Assembly (NCBI RefSeq): GCF_000970285.1
Contig: NZ_CP009516.1
Coordinates: 1,839,036 to 1,903,035 of the forward strand
Direction of reading: 5' to 3'
DNA from: Methanosarcina horonobensis HB-1 = JCM 15518
Lineage (GTDB): Archaea > Halobacteriota > Methanosarcinia > Methanosarcinales > Methanosarcinaceae
DNA: 64,000 bases
The number at the start of each line of letters is the position of its first letter. The first letter of the stretch is position 1. Below, piece by piece: positions 36,291 to 45,997 of this stretch. The position numbers were made by a program, and so were the translations under genes. The notes beneath the pieces are model-generated. The model did no database searches. It saw only the letters and a list, made by a program, of their open reading frames with translations, and was not told where the DNA came from.

Positions 36291-36698
36291 GCTTTTACTA
36301 CCCCTTGTAACGGATTTATTAGTCAAATGAGAGTGATACATGAAATAAATATCTATAAAGTAAATAGAAAGCACAATCTGAAGTAAGTATTTTTGAAGTA
36401 AGTATTTTTGAAGTAAGTATTGTTTGAGGTAAGTATTATTTGAAGTGAGCATTTTTGAAGTAAGTATTTAAGGATAGCAGAGAAGCCATCCTTTTGAGTT
36501 CAGGAATTCCGGGCAAAATGCGGTTAGAGTTTTTGCTCAGATTCCTGCTCAGAGCTTTTGCCCGGAGTTTTCCGGTTCAGATAGGTTTCTGGTTCAGATT
36601 TTAGCTTGGAATTCGGGTTCAGAGTTATGGTTCAAAATTGGTTCAAAACTCTGATTCGGGTTCCTGTCAGGAATTCAGGTTTAGAGTTTCTCTAAAAC
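36291..36698 (-). promoter_or_regulatory. argG leader with 15-bp tandem repeats
   Basis: Six imperfect copies of GAAGTAAGTATTTTT run from 36380 to about 36470 (starts 36380, 36395, 36410, 36426, 36442, 36457) about 90-180 bases upstream of argG. Between them and carB are many GGTTCA/GATTC words at 36540-36660 in partly inverted arrangement. No coding frame. The repeats could be leader structure or simple slippage. Confidence 0.55.
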
Positions 36699-39600
36699 TC
36701 AGTCCTGTTTTGAGTTTACTTCGGAATACTCACTTTTACCTGTCTTTACCAGATCGATCTTGCTTTCCTGCTCCATCTCTTTGTGGTACTCGTTGATGGA
36801 TTTGATTGTAAGGTCCTGTCCTTTCTTCATGGTCTCAATAGCATCAGCCGCTGCAACTGCTGCCTGGATCGTGGTGATGTAGGGGACCTTGAAGTCGACA
36901 GCTGCACGCCTTATCCTGTAGCCGTCCCTGCGTGACATCTTGCTTGTGGGAGTGTTAATAATGAGGTCGACTTCGTCCCTGCGCATCATATCGATAACGT
37001 TCGGGCTTCCGTCGTGCACCTTCTTAACCGTGTCCATGAAGATACCGTGCTGTGCAAGGTAGTTCACGGTTCCCTTTGTACCCATGAGTTCAAGGCCTGC
37101 TGCCTGCAATTTCCTGGCGGCTTCCACAAGTTCGGGCTTGTCAACATTCCTGATTGACAGGAAGACCTTGCCTGTAAGGGGCAGGAGGTTGTCAGCTGCA
37201 AGTTCTGCCTTATAGTATGCCCTTCCGAAGTCGTAATCAACACCCATGACCTCTCCCGTACTCTTCATTTCGGGTCCGAGGACAGGGTCTGCTCCGGGAA
37301 GCTTGTCAAAGGGCAGGAGGACTTCTTTGATCGAAACATGTTTTGGCTTTGGCTCGTCCGTATAGCCAAGCTCCTTTAAGCTGTGCCCTGCAATCACTTT
37401 GGCTGCGATCTTTGCAAGAGGGAGGCCGACAGCTTTTGAGACGAAAGGAATTGTCCTGCTTGAACGCGGGTTTGCTTCGAGCACAAAGACCTTTCCGCCT
37501 TTTTCTGCCATCTGGATGTTAATCAGCCCTTTGACCCTCAGGCCGAGTGCAATCTTACGGGTATAGTCCCTTACCTGGTCAAGAACTTCAGGGGAGAGCG
37601 ACTGAGGCGGAATTACACAGGCTGAGTCTCCTGAGTGGACGCCGGCTTCTTCAATGTGCTCCATGATTGCACCGATAAGCACATCTTTCCGGTCGCAGAC
37701 CGCATCCACATCGATTTCGCAGGCTCCTTCAAGGAAGTCGTCAATAAGGATTGGGTGTTCGGGAGAAACCCTTACTGCCTCTTTCATGTAGCGTTCGAGG
37801 TCAATTTCATCATAAACAATTTCCATTGCCCTGCCGCCGAGTACATAGGAAGGGCGCACAAGTACAGGGAACCCGATTCTCTGTGCAACCTCAATTGCTT
37901 CCTGCTGTGAAGTTGCATACCCTCCTTCAGGCTGGGGGACGCCGAGTTTCTGCATAAGGAGGTAGAACTTTTCCCTATCTTCTGCAAGATCCATGTCTTC
38001 GGGATCAGTGCCCATAATCACGGTATCAAGGTCTGTCCTGCGCTTTAACTCCTTTTTCAGGGGAAGTGCAAGGTTGACCGAGGTCTGCCCTCCGAACTGC
38101 ACAAGAACACCATCAGGCCTCTCACGTTCGATTACGTTCATCACGTACTCCATTGTGAGGGGTTCAAAAAAGAGCTTGTCCGATGTGTCAAAGTCAGTTG
38201 ACACGGTTTCAGGGTTATTGTTAATGATATGTGTCTCTATGCCCTCTTCCCTGAGTGCGGTTACTGCATGGACGGTACAGTAGTCGAACTCAATACCCTG
38301 CCCTATCCTGATAGGCCCTGCACCGAGGATGAGGATTTTCTTCCTGTCTGTAGAGTTTGTCTCGCAGGTATCTTCGTAAGTAGAATAGTAATAAGGAGTT
38401 GCTGCCTGGAACTCGGCTGCACAGGTGTCCACCATCTTGAAGGTGGCAAGAATTCCTGCTTCGTGCCTGAGGTCACTTATCTGCTCCCTTGTTTTACCGG
38501 TCAGTTCTGCAATGCGGCTGTCAGGGAAGCCCATCCTCTTTATTTCACGCAGGAACTCAGGGGTCAGTTCTTCTGTCCTGATGCGCTTTTCCATCTCAAC
38601 GATCTTCTTTATCTTTGAGATGAAGAAGGGGTTGATGCTTGTGAGTTCGGAAATTTCCTTTACAGACATCCCCCTCTCAAGCGCATGGAAGATAACAAAA
38701 AGGCGTTCGCTTGTGGGGGTCTTGAGAAGTGTTTTAATCTCGGGTTCGTCCCAGCGTTTTATCCCTAGCTGGTTATCGATATCGAGAGACTTAAAAGCCT
38801 TCAGGAGAGACTCTTCAATTGTCCTGCCTATTGCCATGATTTCTCCCGTGCTTTTCATGGCTGTGGTCAGGGTTTTGTCTGCAGTGGTAAACTTGTCAAA
38901 AGGCCACCTGGGGATCTTTGTAATCACGTAGTCAAGAGCTGGTTCAAAAGAGGCAGGTGTGCTCTTGGTAACATTATTTATAATTTCGTCAAGGGTCATC
39001 CCGATTGCAATCTTTGCAGTTACGCGGGCTATCGGGTAACCTGTTGCTTTGGATGCAAGGGCTGAAGACCTGGAAACCCTCGGGTTTACCTCAACAATGC
39101 GGTAGTCGCCTTCTTTTAAGGCGTACTGGATGTTACACCCACCCTCTATCTTGAGGGCGCGAATGATCTTAATAGAGGCGCTCCTGAGCATCTGGTGCTC
39201 TGCGTCTGAAAGGGTCTGAGATGGGGCAACGACTGCCGATTCTCCTGTGTGCACGCCCATAGGGTCTATGTTTTCCATGTTACAGATCACAATGCAGGTG
39301 TCATTTGCATCCCTCATGACCTCGTACTCAACCTCTGCCCACCCGAGTACGCTTTCTTCTATGAGTACCTGGTTGATGCGACTGCGCCTGAGCCCGCGTT
39401 CCGTGATCTCAAGGAGTTCTTCTTTTGTGCGGGCAATTCCTCCGCCAGCCCCACCAAGGGTGTAAGCCGGACGGATAATAAGGGGGAGGCCGAGTTCTCC
39501 AACAACCTCTTCGGCTTCTTTTAAGGAATGGACTGCCCTGCTCAAAGGCACCTTTTCCCCTATCCTGAGCATGGTTTCCTTGAAGAGTTCCCTATCTTCC

Positions 39601-39977
39601 GTATTTTTGATGGCTTCAACAGGGGTTCCAAGGATCTGGACACCGTATTTTTCAAAAACGCCCATTTCTGCAAGTTCGCTGGTAATGTTAAGACCTGTCT
39701 GGCCTCCAATGCCTGCAATTATCCCGTCAGGACGTTCTTTTTCAATGATTTTTTCAATAATCCTTGCATCGAGGGGCTCGATATAGACCGAATCAGCCAT
39801 TTCTGGGTCGGTCATAATGGTTGCAGGGTTTGAGTTTACAAGCACAACCTGCACACCTTCTTCTTTTAAGGACCTGCATGCCTGGCTTCCTGAGAAGTCA
39901 AACTCGGCAGCCTGTCCGATTGTGATCGGTCCCGAACCTATAAGCAAAACCTTTTTTATGTCTTCACGTTTCGGCAT
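36699..39977 (-). CDS. carB: carbamoyl-phosphate synthase, large subunit
   Basis: 1092 residues with the expected internal duplication: the first half opens IKKVLLIGSGPITIGQAAEF, the second DRKKILILGAGPIRIGQGIE. Each half has an ATP-grasp domain (LGGAGGGIARTKEEL; VLGGRAMEIVYDEIDLERYM). The C-terminal MGS-type allosteric domain runs from about 940 (KVFLSIRNVDKPELVEAARK) to the end. The protein makes carbamoyl phosphate from ammonia delivered by CarA. Its ATG overlaps the carA stop by one base (TGATG), showing translational coupling. The tail after residue ~1070 is Ser/Lys-rich. Confidence 0.97.
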   Translation of the reverse strand: MPKREDIKKVLLIGSGPITIGQAAEFDFSGSQACRSLKEEGVQVVLVNSNPATIMTDPEMADSVYIEPLDARIIEKIIEKERPDGIIAGIGGQTGLNITSELAEMGVFEKYGVQILGTPVEAIKNTEDRELFKETMLRIGEKVPLSRAVHSLKEAEEVVGELGLPLIIRPAYTLGGAGGGIARTKEELLEITERGLRRSRINQVLIEESVLGWAEVEYEVMRDANDTCIVICNMENIDPMGVHTGESAVVAPSQTLSDAEHQMLRSASIKIIRALKIEGGCNIQYALKEGDYRIVEVNPRVSRSSALASKATGYPIARVTAKIAIGMTLDEIINNVTKSTPASFEPALDYVITKIPRWPFDKFTTADKTLTTAMKSTGEIMAIGRTIEESLLKAFKSLDIDNQLGIKRWDEPEIKTLLKTPTSERLFVIFHALERGMSVKEISELTSINPFFISKIKKIVEMEKRIRTEELTPEFLREIKRMGFPDSRIAELTGKTREQISDLRHEAGILATFKMVDTCAAEFQAATPYYYSTYEDTCETNSTDRKKILILGAGPIRIGQGIEFDYCTVHAVTALREEGIETHIINNNPETVSTDFDTSDKLFFEPLTMEYVMNVIERERPDGVLVQFGGQTSVNLALPLKKELKRRTDLDTVIMGTDPEDMDLAEDREKFYLLMQKLGVPQPEGGYATSQQEAIEVAQRIGFPVLVRPSYVLGGRAMEIVYDEIDLERYMKEAVRVSPEHPILIDDFLEGACEIDVDAVCDRKDVLIGAIMEHIEEAGVHSGDSACVIPPQSLSPEVLDQVRDYTRKIALGLRVKGLINIQMAEKGGKVFVLEANPRSSRTIPFVSKAVGLPLAKIAAKVIAGHSLKELGYTDEPKPKHVSIKEVLLPFDKLPGADPVLGPEMKSTGEVMGVDYDFGRAYYKAELAADNLLPLTGKVFLSIRNVDKPELVEAARKLQAAGLELMGTKGTVNYLAQHGIFMDTVKKVHDGSPNVIDMMRRDEVDLIINTPTSKMSRRDGYRIRRAAVDFKVPYITTIQAAVAAADAIETMKKGQDLTIKSINEYHKEMEQESKIDLVKTGKSEYSEVNSKQD

Positions 39978-41083
39978 CAGAGATCCCCTCCGAGGACCTT
40001 TACGACCTTGCCGAAGAACGTTTCCTCGGTATCAAGAGGACCTGCCTGGGCTTCAGGGTGGAACTGCACGCTGAAGATATCAAGGTCTTTGTGGGAAACT
40101 CCTTCAACTGTCCTGTCGTTTGCGTTCAGGTACTTCACATAGAGCCCTGTTCCTTCAAGGGAATCCGCATCGACAGCATATCCGTGGTTCTGGGAGCTTA
40201 TGAAAATCCTGTTTTCAATAAGGTCCTTTACAGGCTGGTTTCCTCCCCTGTGCCCGAATTTAAGTTTGTAAGTCCTTGCTCCCATTGCAAGGGAAATAAT
40301 CTGGTGCCCAAAGCAGATTCCTGCAACCGGAATCGTGCCTGCAAAAGCCTTTACCGCATTAATTGCATCAATTGCCTTTTCCGGGTCTCCTGGACCGTTT
40401 GAGATAAAGAGCATGTCAGGCTCGTAGCCTGCAATTTCTTTTGGTTTTGTGGTTGCAGGGACCAGGGTAAGGTCAATTCCCCTTTTATGCAGGTTGTTTA
40501 TGATGTTCCTCTTTATGCCGAGGTCAACCACAACTGCATGTTTGGGTTTGTCGCTTCCCTTCCAGGCGCCCTCCGCTCCGGGTATGAAGCGGGGTTCTTT
40601 GCAGGTTACGCGTGCAATAAGTTCCTCGTCCGTTACCTGCGGAAAATTCCTTGCCACATCAACGGCTTCTTCCCCGTCGTCACTGCCAGTGATCAGAGCC
40701 GCACGCATGGTCCCGCGCTCCCTTGCCCCAATCGTGAGCATACGGGTGTCCACGCCTTCGATTCCTGGTTTTCCTTCATCCTCTAAAAATCTGTGGATAG
40801 AACGGGTGGATTTGTAGTGATAGGGTTTTTTGCAGGCTTCCCTGACAACAAGCCCTTCAGCATGGATGTTGTCGGACTGGAACCTCTCTCCGCTGACACC
40901 GTAGTTCCCTATCAAAGGGTTAGTAAACATCAAAATCTGGCCCTTATAGGAAGGGTCAGTCAGAGCCTCCTCATATCCTGTGAATTGAGTGGTAAAAACA
41001 AGTTCGCCGCAAGCTGTGCCTTCGGCACCAAAACCGGTGCCCTTAATAACTGTTCCGTCTTCTAATCCTAGTACTGCTTTCAT
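39977..41083 (-). CDS. carA: carbamoyl-phosphate synthase, small (glutamine amidotransferase) subunit
   Basis: 368 residues if started at MKAVLGLEDGTVIKGTGFGA (ATG 41081-41083, with AGGT nearby); an upstream ATG at 41116 would add 11. The class I glutaminase triad is present: Cys in VAGICFGHQIISLAMG, His and Glu in VQFHPEAQAGPLD. The N-terminal CarA domain includes DPSYKGQILMFTNPLIGNYG. It hydrolyses glutamine and channels ammonia to CarB, with which it forms an operon (one-base overlap). Confidence 0.96.
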   Translation of the reverse strand: MKAVLGLEDGTVIKGTGFGAEGTACGELVFTTQFTGYEEALTDPSYKGQILMFTNPLIGNYGVSGERFQSDNIHAEGLVVREACKKPYHYKSTRSIHRFLEDEGKPGIEGVDTRMLTIGARERGTMRAALITGSDDGEEAVDVARNFPQVTDEELIARVTCKEPRFIPGAEGAWKGSDKPKHAVVVDLGIKRNIINNLHKRGIDLTLVPATTKPKEIAGYEPDMLFISNGPGDPEKAIDAINAVKAFAGTIPVAGICFGHQIISLAMGARTYKLKFGHRGGNQPVKDLIENRIFISSQNHGYAVDADSLEGTGLYVKYLNANDRTVEGVSHKDLDIFSVQFHPEAQAGPLDTEETFFGKVVKVLGGDL

Positions 41084-41306
41084 CATCTGAACCTGCGAGT
41101 AAATGTCATAAGACATGTATAAGTGTTGCGATGACTATCCTGATTCTCAGGGTTTTTGCTATTTTTTCAGTCTTTTAATATATAAATTTATCAATTAAAT
41201 CATTCCTTCAGGCAGAGCTACTCTTCAAACTGTACAGAAAATGCTATCCCTATAAATCCGGCTCTCAGTTTAATACTGGTTTCAATACATAAACCCGGGT
41301 ATTTAT

Positions 41307-41695
41307 ATGGGTAAAAATTTAAAACTTGAAGTACGGAACATTACCAAAGTATTTGGAAAGAATCACCAGGGAGTTGCAGGAGAAATCCTGATAGACGGAC
41401 AAAATATCACACACGTGAGTGAGGAAGAGCTGCGAGCACTCGCAGGGTAAAGCTCGGGATGGTGTTCCAGAACTTTGCTCCTCTACCCACAGGACCGTAC
41501 TCAACAACATGGCATACGGGCTTGAAATCCAGGAAATTCCCGAAGAAAAGCCAAATCTTTACGGCATCCTTACCCGCTTCCAGTGGACCCATGACAACAT
41601 CCAGGCTGTCATGATGGACATTGAAAACGGCATGACCCCCCAAAGAGGCCACAGCAAAGTGGGTCGAAAACAACCCGGAAAAAGTCAACAATTGA
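41307..41695 (+). pseudogene. collapsed glycine-betaine-type ABC transporter operon (ATPase start fused to binding-protein end)
   Basis: The 5' part reads MGKNLKLEVRNITKVFGKN, then jumps to GEILIDGQNITHVSEEELRA, skipping the Walker A region. After a stop, another frame gives KLGMVFQNFA and LNNMAYGLEIQEIPEEK, all typical of ProV/OpuAA ATPases. Within about 60 bases the homology changes to the C-terminus of a betaine-binding protein: DNIQAVMMDIENGMTP, then WVENNPEKVNN and stop. The rest of the ATPase, the permease and most of the binding protein are missing. Osmolyte uptake is therefore not encoded here any more. Confidence 0.75.
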
Positions 41696-41710
41696 TTGCA
41701 AAATAAAGTC

Positions 41711-42151
41711 TTAATTGGTCCAGAAAAGCTGCCAGGAAATTAAGGCAATGAGAAAATGACTGATGTAGATCAGAGGAATTTTTATTTTCCCAAAGACAAT
41801 CCAGGGATAATAGTTTACGAAGGTGGGATTCCATTCGGACAGGCTGACAACAGGGTTTACCACAAACCATGCGAAGTCCTCAATGATCAACCCGCTGAAA
41901 TAAGCACTTACGAGTATCCCGAATAGCCTGGAGTCCCAGCCCACAATAGCAAGCGGGAGCATCAGAAGCAGAGGCCACATTATGAAGAAAAGGAAGAAAT
42001 GATATGCTGTAAGGGATACATTTTTGCAGAAAGTTATCTTCCAGCCGAGTTTACCCCTGTTCCCGGCTTCCCTGCCCTCCACATACGCTTCCCAGAACGC
42101 ATTTGCGATCATTGCAGCCCATATGACTGCAAAAACAAGATAAACGTTCAC
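41711..42151 (-). CDS. small polytopic membrane protein, unknown family
   Basis: 146 residues, GTG start, four hydrophobic segments (~3-18, 45-68, 75-95, 122-143). Trp and Tyr are abundant (IIEDFAWFVVNPVVSLSEWN, FVNYYPWIVFGKI). A polar N-terminal loop (EGREAGNRGKLGWKITFCKN) lies between helices 1 and 2. No motif that I recognise. It is convergent with the collapsed ABC operon, so it may once have been functionally unrelated to it. Confidence 0.6.
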   Translation of the reverse strand: MNVYLVFAVIWAAMIANAFWEAYVEGREAGNRGKLGWKITFCKNVSLTAYHFFLFFIMWPLLLMLPLAIVGWDSRLFGILVSAYFSGLIIEDFAWFVVNPVVSLSEWNPTFVNYYPWIVFGKIKIPLIYISHFLIALISWQLFWTN

Positions 42152-42374
42152 AAACAGAAATATTTAGTTCATTATATTTAATTCGTCCTCCCATAGAGAA
42201 AAATAAATTGTTGAGAAGAAAGGACCGCGATGCCCGAAAAACAAATTGAAAAAAGGTTTTCGGGAGTAACTGGAGAAGGTAATTATTTGTCATGGCGGTA
42301 AAACTGATTTATCATAAGTGTAGTAAAAGTAGTAGCCGGCAAAAATAAAGCAAAAGCACTAAGGGATCATTTTC

Positions 42375-43409
42375 ATGGAAAAACCTAATTTCAGGACAGA
42401 ACTACTCAAAACCCTCGAAGGCAAAACCCCTGCTCGGATACCTGCTGGCACTTTCACAACCGCACCCGTACTCGAGCTTATGGACTTGAGCGGGGCAGCA
42501 AGACCCGAAGCTGACAGCCAGCCTGAGAAAATGGCAGTACTGGCGTTTTCTCAGTACGTCAATGCTTCTTTTGAAACCCTCAGGTATCCTTTTGATATGG
42601 TAGTGCTCGCAGAAGCCCTTGGTTGTACTGTCGATCCAGGCACGAAGGTGAAACTCCCTGCTGTGCTTAGGGGTTCCATTGAAATCTCCCCCTCAGTCCC
42701 GGAACTGCCTGAAGACTTCCTTGAGAGGGGCAGGATACCCGCTGTCCTGCAAGCTACGGAAATCCTCCGGGAAAAAGCCGGCTCGCACCTCCCACTCATT
42801 GCAGGGATGGAAGGTCCTGCAGACCTTGCAGCCTCCCTTTGCGGAATCACCCGTTTCCTGAAATGGACAATCAAAAGACCGCATATCGTAAGCAGACTTA
42901 TTGACCTCTGCACCGATGCCTGCATAATGTATGCCAGGGAGTGCCTGAAAAGAGGAGCCGATGTGGTCGTTTTTGCAGATGCCGTTTCTTCCCCTGATAT
43001 GATTTCTCCCGATACGTTCAGGTCCCTTGTAAAACCAGGTCTTGAACGAGTCCCGAAAGCCCTTTCAGGCGGCAAAAGTGTACTTCACATCTGCGGGGCT
43101 GCTGATAGTATTATATATGACATTGCAGCATGCGAGTTTGACGGACTCAGCCTTGAAGAAGGAACAAAAGACCTGAAAACCGCCGCTAGGATTGCTCACG
43201 AATCAGGTGTTACGTTAATCGGCAATATCTCAACTTCTGAAACCCTCTTCAGAGGCAGGCCGGAAGATGTAAAAAAAGAAGCTTTCATTTGTCTGGAAAG
43301 TGGTATTGACGTTCTTGCCCCTGGCTGCGGGCTTGCGCCTGAAACTCCTCTTCGAAACCTGAAGGCTCTGGTGGAAGCAAGGAATGAGTTTTGCGGGAGA
43401 AAACAATGA
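42375..43409 (+). CDS. MtaA/MtbA/CmuA-family methylcobamide:CoM methyltransferase
   Basis: 344 residues with the uroporphyrinogen-decarboxylase TIM-barrel fold. Zinc ligands for thiol activation are visible: VLHICGAADS (His-x-Cys) and LAPGCGLAPETP (Cys) near the end. It starts TELLKTLEGKTPARIPAGTF in the way of MtaA/MtbA. Such enzymes pass the corrinoid-bound methyl group to coenzyme M. It stands alone, far from mtbCB, so whether it serves methylamines, methanol or methylated sulfur compounds cannot be decided; phylogenetic placement against MtaA, MtbA and MtsA would settle it. Confidence 0.82.
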   Translation: MEKPNFRTELLKTLEGKTPARIPAGTFTTAPVLELMDLSGAARPEADSQPEKMAVLAFSQYVNASFETLRYPFDMVVLAEALGCTVDPGTKVKLPAVLRGSIEISPSVPELPEDFLERGRIPAVLQATEILREKAGSHLPLIAGMEGPADLAASLCGITRFLKWTIKRPHIVSRLIDLCTDACIMYARECLKRGADVVVFADAVSSPDMISPDTFRSLVKPGLERVPKALSGGKSVLHICGAADSIIYDIAACEFDGLSLEEGTKDLKTAARIAHESGVTLIGNISTSETLFRGRPEDVKKEAFICLESGIDVLAPGCGLAPETPLRNLKALVEARNEFCGRKQ

Positions 43410-43660
43410 ATTCGGTTACTTGAATATCTTTTTTAGCCATCCTGATCAGTTATCCAGATCAGTTATCTAGACATATTTCAGTCTTCCGAACTTCTTTTGT
43501 TCTCGAACATTATAGTAACATTAGTATATTATAAAACAACATTTCTTTATCAGAATAGTTTTTCCAGATTTGAAGTAAACAACTTCAGAATAAGAGTTAT
43601 GGCACTTTGTACTCTGAAAACGCAAGTTTTGATTATTCTTATTGGATATGGGGCAAAAAA

Positions 43661-44506
43661 ATGGCAAAAATGACAAACGCACTCAAAGACCTTGACAGAC
43701 TGGCAGGGGAAAGCTACAGCAAAGCCAGGATTTTTTTCCAGACAGGCAAATATGATGAGGCTCTTATCGCCTACGGAAAAGCTGAAGAAGCCTGGAAAAA
43801 AATAGCAGAGCTGCTTTTTGAAAAAGGGAAAGAAAAACGTGGAAAAGAGTTCCTTGAAAAGTCTCAGGAAGCCCGGTCCTGCACAGGAATGGCTCTATTT
43901 AAGCTTGGAAAATATACAGAAGCTCTGAAGATTGTTGATGCAGTTCTTGAGTTTAAGCCTGACAGTTCCACCGAATGGTCCAACAGAGGTTTTGTTCTCT
44001 CTGCTCTAGACAGGAATGAAGATGCTCTCGAAGCCTACGAAAAAGCTCTCTCCCTCGACCCCGAGTCCCCTAAAATCCTGACAAGCAAAGGAATAGTTTA
44101 TTTCAGGATGGGGATTCCGGAAAAAGCCCTGGAAACTTTTGATAAAGCTCTTGCAGCCGAGCCAAAACAGGCTTCTGACTGGGCATGCAAACTCCCAAGG
44201 TTCAGCTTCTTTTCCCGAAACAAAGCTCCCGTCATGAAGCCTGATAACGCTGAAACCTGGTACTGGAAAGGCAACATTTTTCTGGAACTTGGGGAAAAAG
44301 AAAAGGCTCTTGAAGCCTATAAAACGGCTCTTGAAAGCGATCCTGAACATCTGGACTCTCTTCTTTTCGGCGGCGATCTTCTCTGTGAGTTTTCAGAATA
44401 TAAAGAGGCTTTCAAATGCTATGTGCGGGCTCTTAACCTCAGCCCTGGAAACGAAGCTGCAAAGCAGGGAAAAGAGTTCTGTGAGACAAAAATTAACGAG
44501 CAGTAA
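43661..44506 (+). CDS. tetratricopeptide-repeat protein
   Basis: 281 residues from ATG 43661 (upstream in-frame TTG gives an unlikely 18-residue extension). At least five TPR units are visible: ARIFFQTGKYDEALIAYGKA, MALFKLGKYTEALKIVDAV, VLSALDRNEDALEAYEKALS, VYFRMGIPEKALETFDKAL and IFLELGEKEKALEAYKTAL, plus a last YKEAFKCYVRALNLSPGN. No membrane segment or enzymatic domain; likely a scaffold. The run of repeats is interrupted by a basic patch (KLPRFSFFSRNKAPVMKP). Confidence 0.88.
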   Translation: MAKMTNALKDLDRLAGESYSKARIFFQTGKYDEALIAYGKAEEAWKKIAELLFEKGKEKRGKEFLEKSQEARSCTGMALFKLGKYTEALKIVDAVLEFKPDSSTEWSNRGFVLSALDRNEDALEAYEKALSLDPESPKILTSKGIVYFRMGIPEKALETFDKALAAEPKQASDWACKLPRFSFFSRNKAPVMKPDNAETWYWKGNIFLELGEKEKALEAYKTALESDPEHLDSLLFGGDLLCEFSEYKEAFKCYVRALNLSPGNEAAKQGKEFCETKINEQ

Positions 44507-45085
44507 TGAGTAAATTGCTTTTTTGACAGATCTCCAAGACATTCTGAAACGGATATCCAGATTAAATTTTTCACATTTCTCTTCTGCACCTCTAGGGCTG
44601 GAACCGGGCACCAGTAGTGAAAGAAAGTAGCACATGATCAGTACACCCTCAAATGATGTCAACTACTATGGAAAAAATACACCCGGCTGAAAAATACTTT
44701 CTTTAATCTGCGAACTGTTTTTTAATCCAAAAATATTATAAAAGTCTCTGCCAGTTTGTCTGGGATCTATTCACAAAACAAGAACGAGAAAACCGAAGAA
44801 GTTCGAAAATTAGCAAAATAATCAAAGAGACATGAAAAAAAGTATTTTCATTGTATGTTTTTTCCTATATTGTTCGGATCTTATTCTTATTTTTAGCTTT
44901 TTTTCCCTTATTTTTTTCTTTTTTGTCTGCAGGGCCGCTCTCCTTCGTCCATCTATTTTATAGTTTTTTTAAGTTAGTCCTCTTGAGTGAAACGGAGCGT
45001 AGCGAAAAGGACCTCGGGCGAGGCGCAAATCGGGAAGTACGGTTTAACAGGCCAGGAAGTACCCTCGTATAATTGATATACCATC
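44507..45085. other. intergenic with a GC-rich element
   Basis: Mostly AT-rich and T-rich (44840-44930). Within it are GGCCGCTCTCCTTCGTCC at about 44932 and, at 44986-45065, a GC-rich block with CCTCGGGCGAGG (small perfect hairpin) and two GGAAGTAC words. Base composition of the latter differs sharply from its surroundings. No frame with a ribosome site. Confidence 0.4.
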
Positions 45086-45103
45086 GTGACAATCCTTAAA
45101 GCT

Positions 45104-45598
45104 ATGAATAGCAGCAAATCCGAAGATTCCGTTTTAGCTTCGCATTCTTCTGACCGGGCAGCTCGTGAAAACTGTGAAAAGCCACCTGCCAGGCAGCTAA
45201 CTCCTACTTATGAATCAGCCGTTTTTTCAAGCCCTGCCCTTGACCAGTTCAGGGGACTTTTACCTGACTTCAATAACCGCTTATCTCCTGAGCGAGATCT
45301 GGGGCTTTCTTCTCTTTGGCCTTCCCGACTGAGCCCGGAATCCCTTCCGAGACTTGTTTCGGACTCTGATCTTGGACTTGCATCCGGTGCCCTTTCCAGC
45401 CCTCTTACAGGGCTCAAAACCGAAAAGCCTGAAATGCCTGCCGGAACCGGGCTTGAAATTAAGCCTGACCTTCCAGGAAGGATTCTTGCAGGAGATAAAA
45501 TAGGCTCGCTCACACCTGGCGGTGATCTTTCTATTGGGCTTGTTAAGAGCAGGTTAATCAATCTCAGGCCAGCTGAGGATGAAACAAAGGAGAAATGA
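45104..45598 (+). CDS. hypothetical, Ser/Pro/Leu-rich probably disordered protein
   Basis: 164 residues from ATG 45104 (GTG 45086 is an alternative); no good ribosome site for either. The sequence has regular SP(A/E)-type motifs (SSPALDQFRGLLPDFNNRL, SRLSPESLPRLVSDSDLGLA, GLEIKPDLPGRILAGDKIG) and almost no aromatic residues. A 117-codon frame also exists on the opposite strand, but the plus frame has the more normal codon use. No family recognised; it could also be non-coding. Confidence 0.45.
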   Translation: MNSSKSEDSVLASHSSDRAARENCEKPPARQLTPTYESAVFSSPALDQFRGLLPDFNNRLSPERDLGLSSLWPSRLSPESLPRLVSDSDLGLASGALSSPLTGLKTEKPEMPAGTGLEIKPDLPGRILAGDKIGSLTPGGDLSIGLVKSRLINLRPAEDETKEK

Positions 45599-45997
45599 AG
45601 GGCAGGAAGTAAGAAAAACAGTTTTTTTAATTATTAACCAGAGCAGTTAACCGGACAGTGAAACTGCTCTTACTTATCTCTTTTCTTGAAACTTGCCAGG
45701 AGGGTTTTACTGCTCAACCCGGGTCTATGGACCGAATAAAAAAAGTAGTCATTTTTTATTGGTTACGGAAAATGGAAAAGTTATTAAAATTAACTAAACA
45801 AAACCTGCAATGAATCCGAAAGTATTTATTCTTTAGTTGAAGTATAAGATGACAATTATTAAATCTAAACAAGTTTACTTGAGTTATATTCGTAAGACCA
45901 AAATCTCACTGCTGATTTTGGCAAAATTGTTGCTTAAAACCGCCACTTACACTTGAATTATATAAAAACTCCTGTTCAAGCAGAAGGTATGGTAAAA
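45599..45997. other. intergenic before cobQ
   Basis: AT-rich stretch with a possible hairpin GAGCAGTT...AACTGCTC (GAGCAGTTAACCGGACAGTGAAACTGCTC, arms at about 45641 and 45662) downstream of the hypothetical gene. The cobQ ribosome site AGAAGGT lies at about 45980. Nothing else supported. Confidence 0.4.

Noticed and set aside
45208-45561. 117-codon minus-strand protein opposite the hypothetical gene at 45.1 kb
   Set aside because: It is the complement of the plus-strand frame and has no ribosome site; composition is set by the plus-strand codons.
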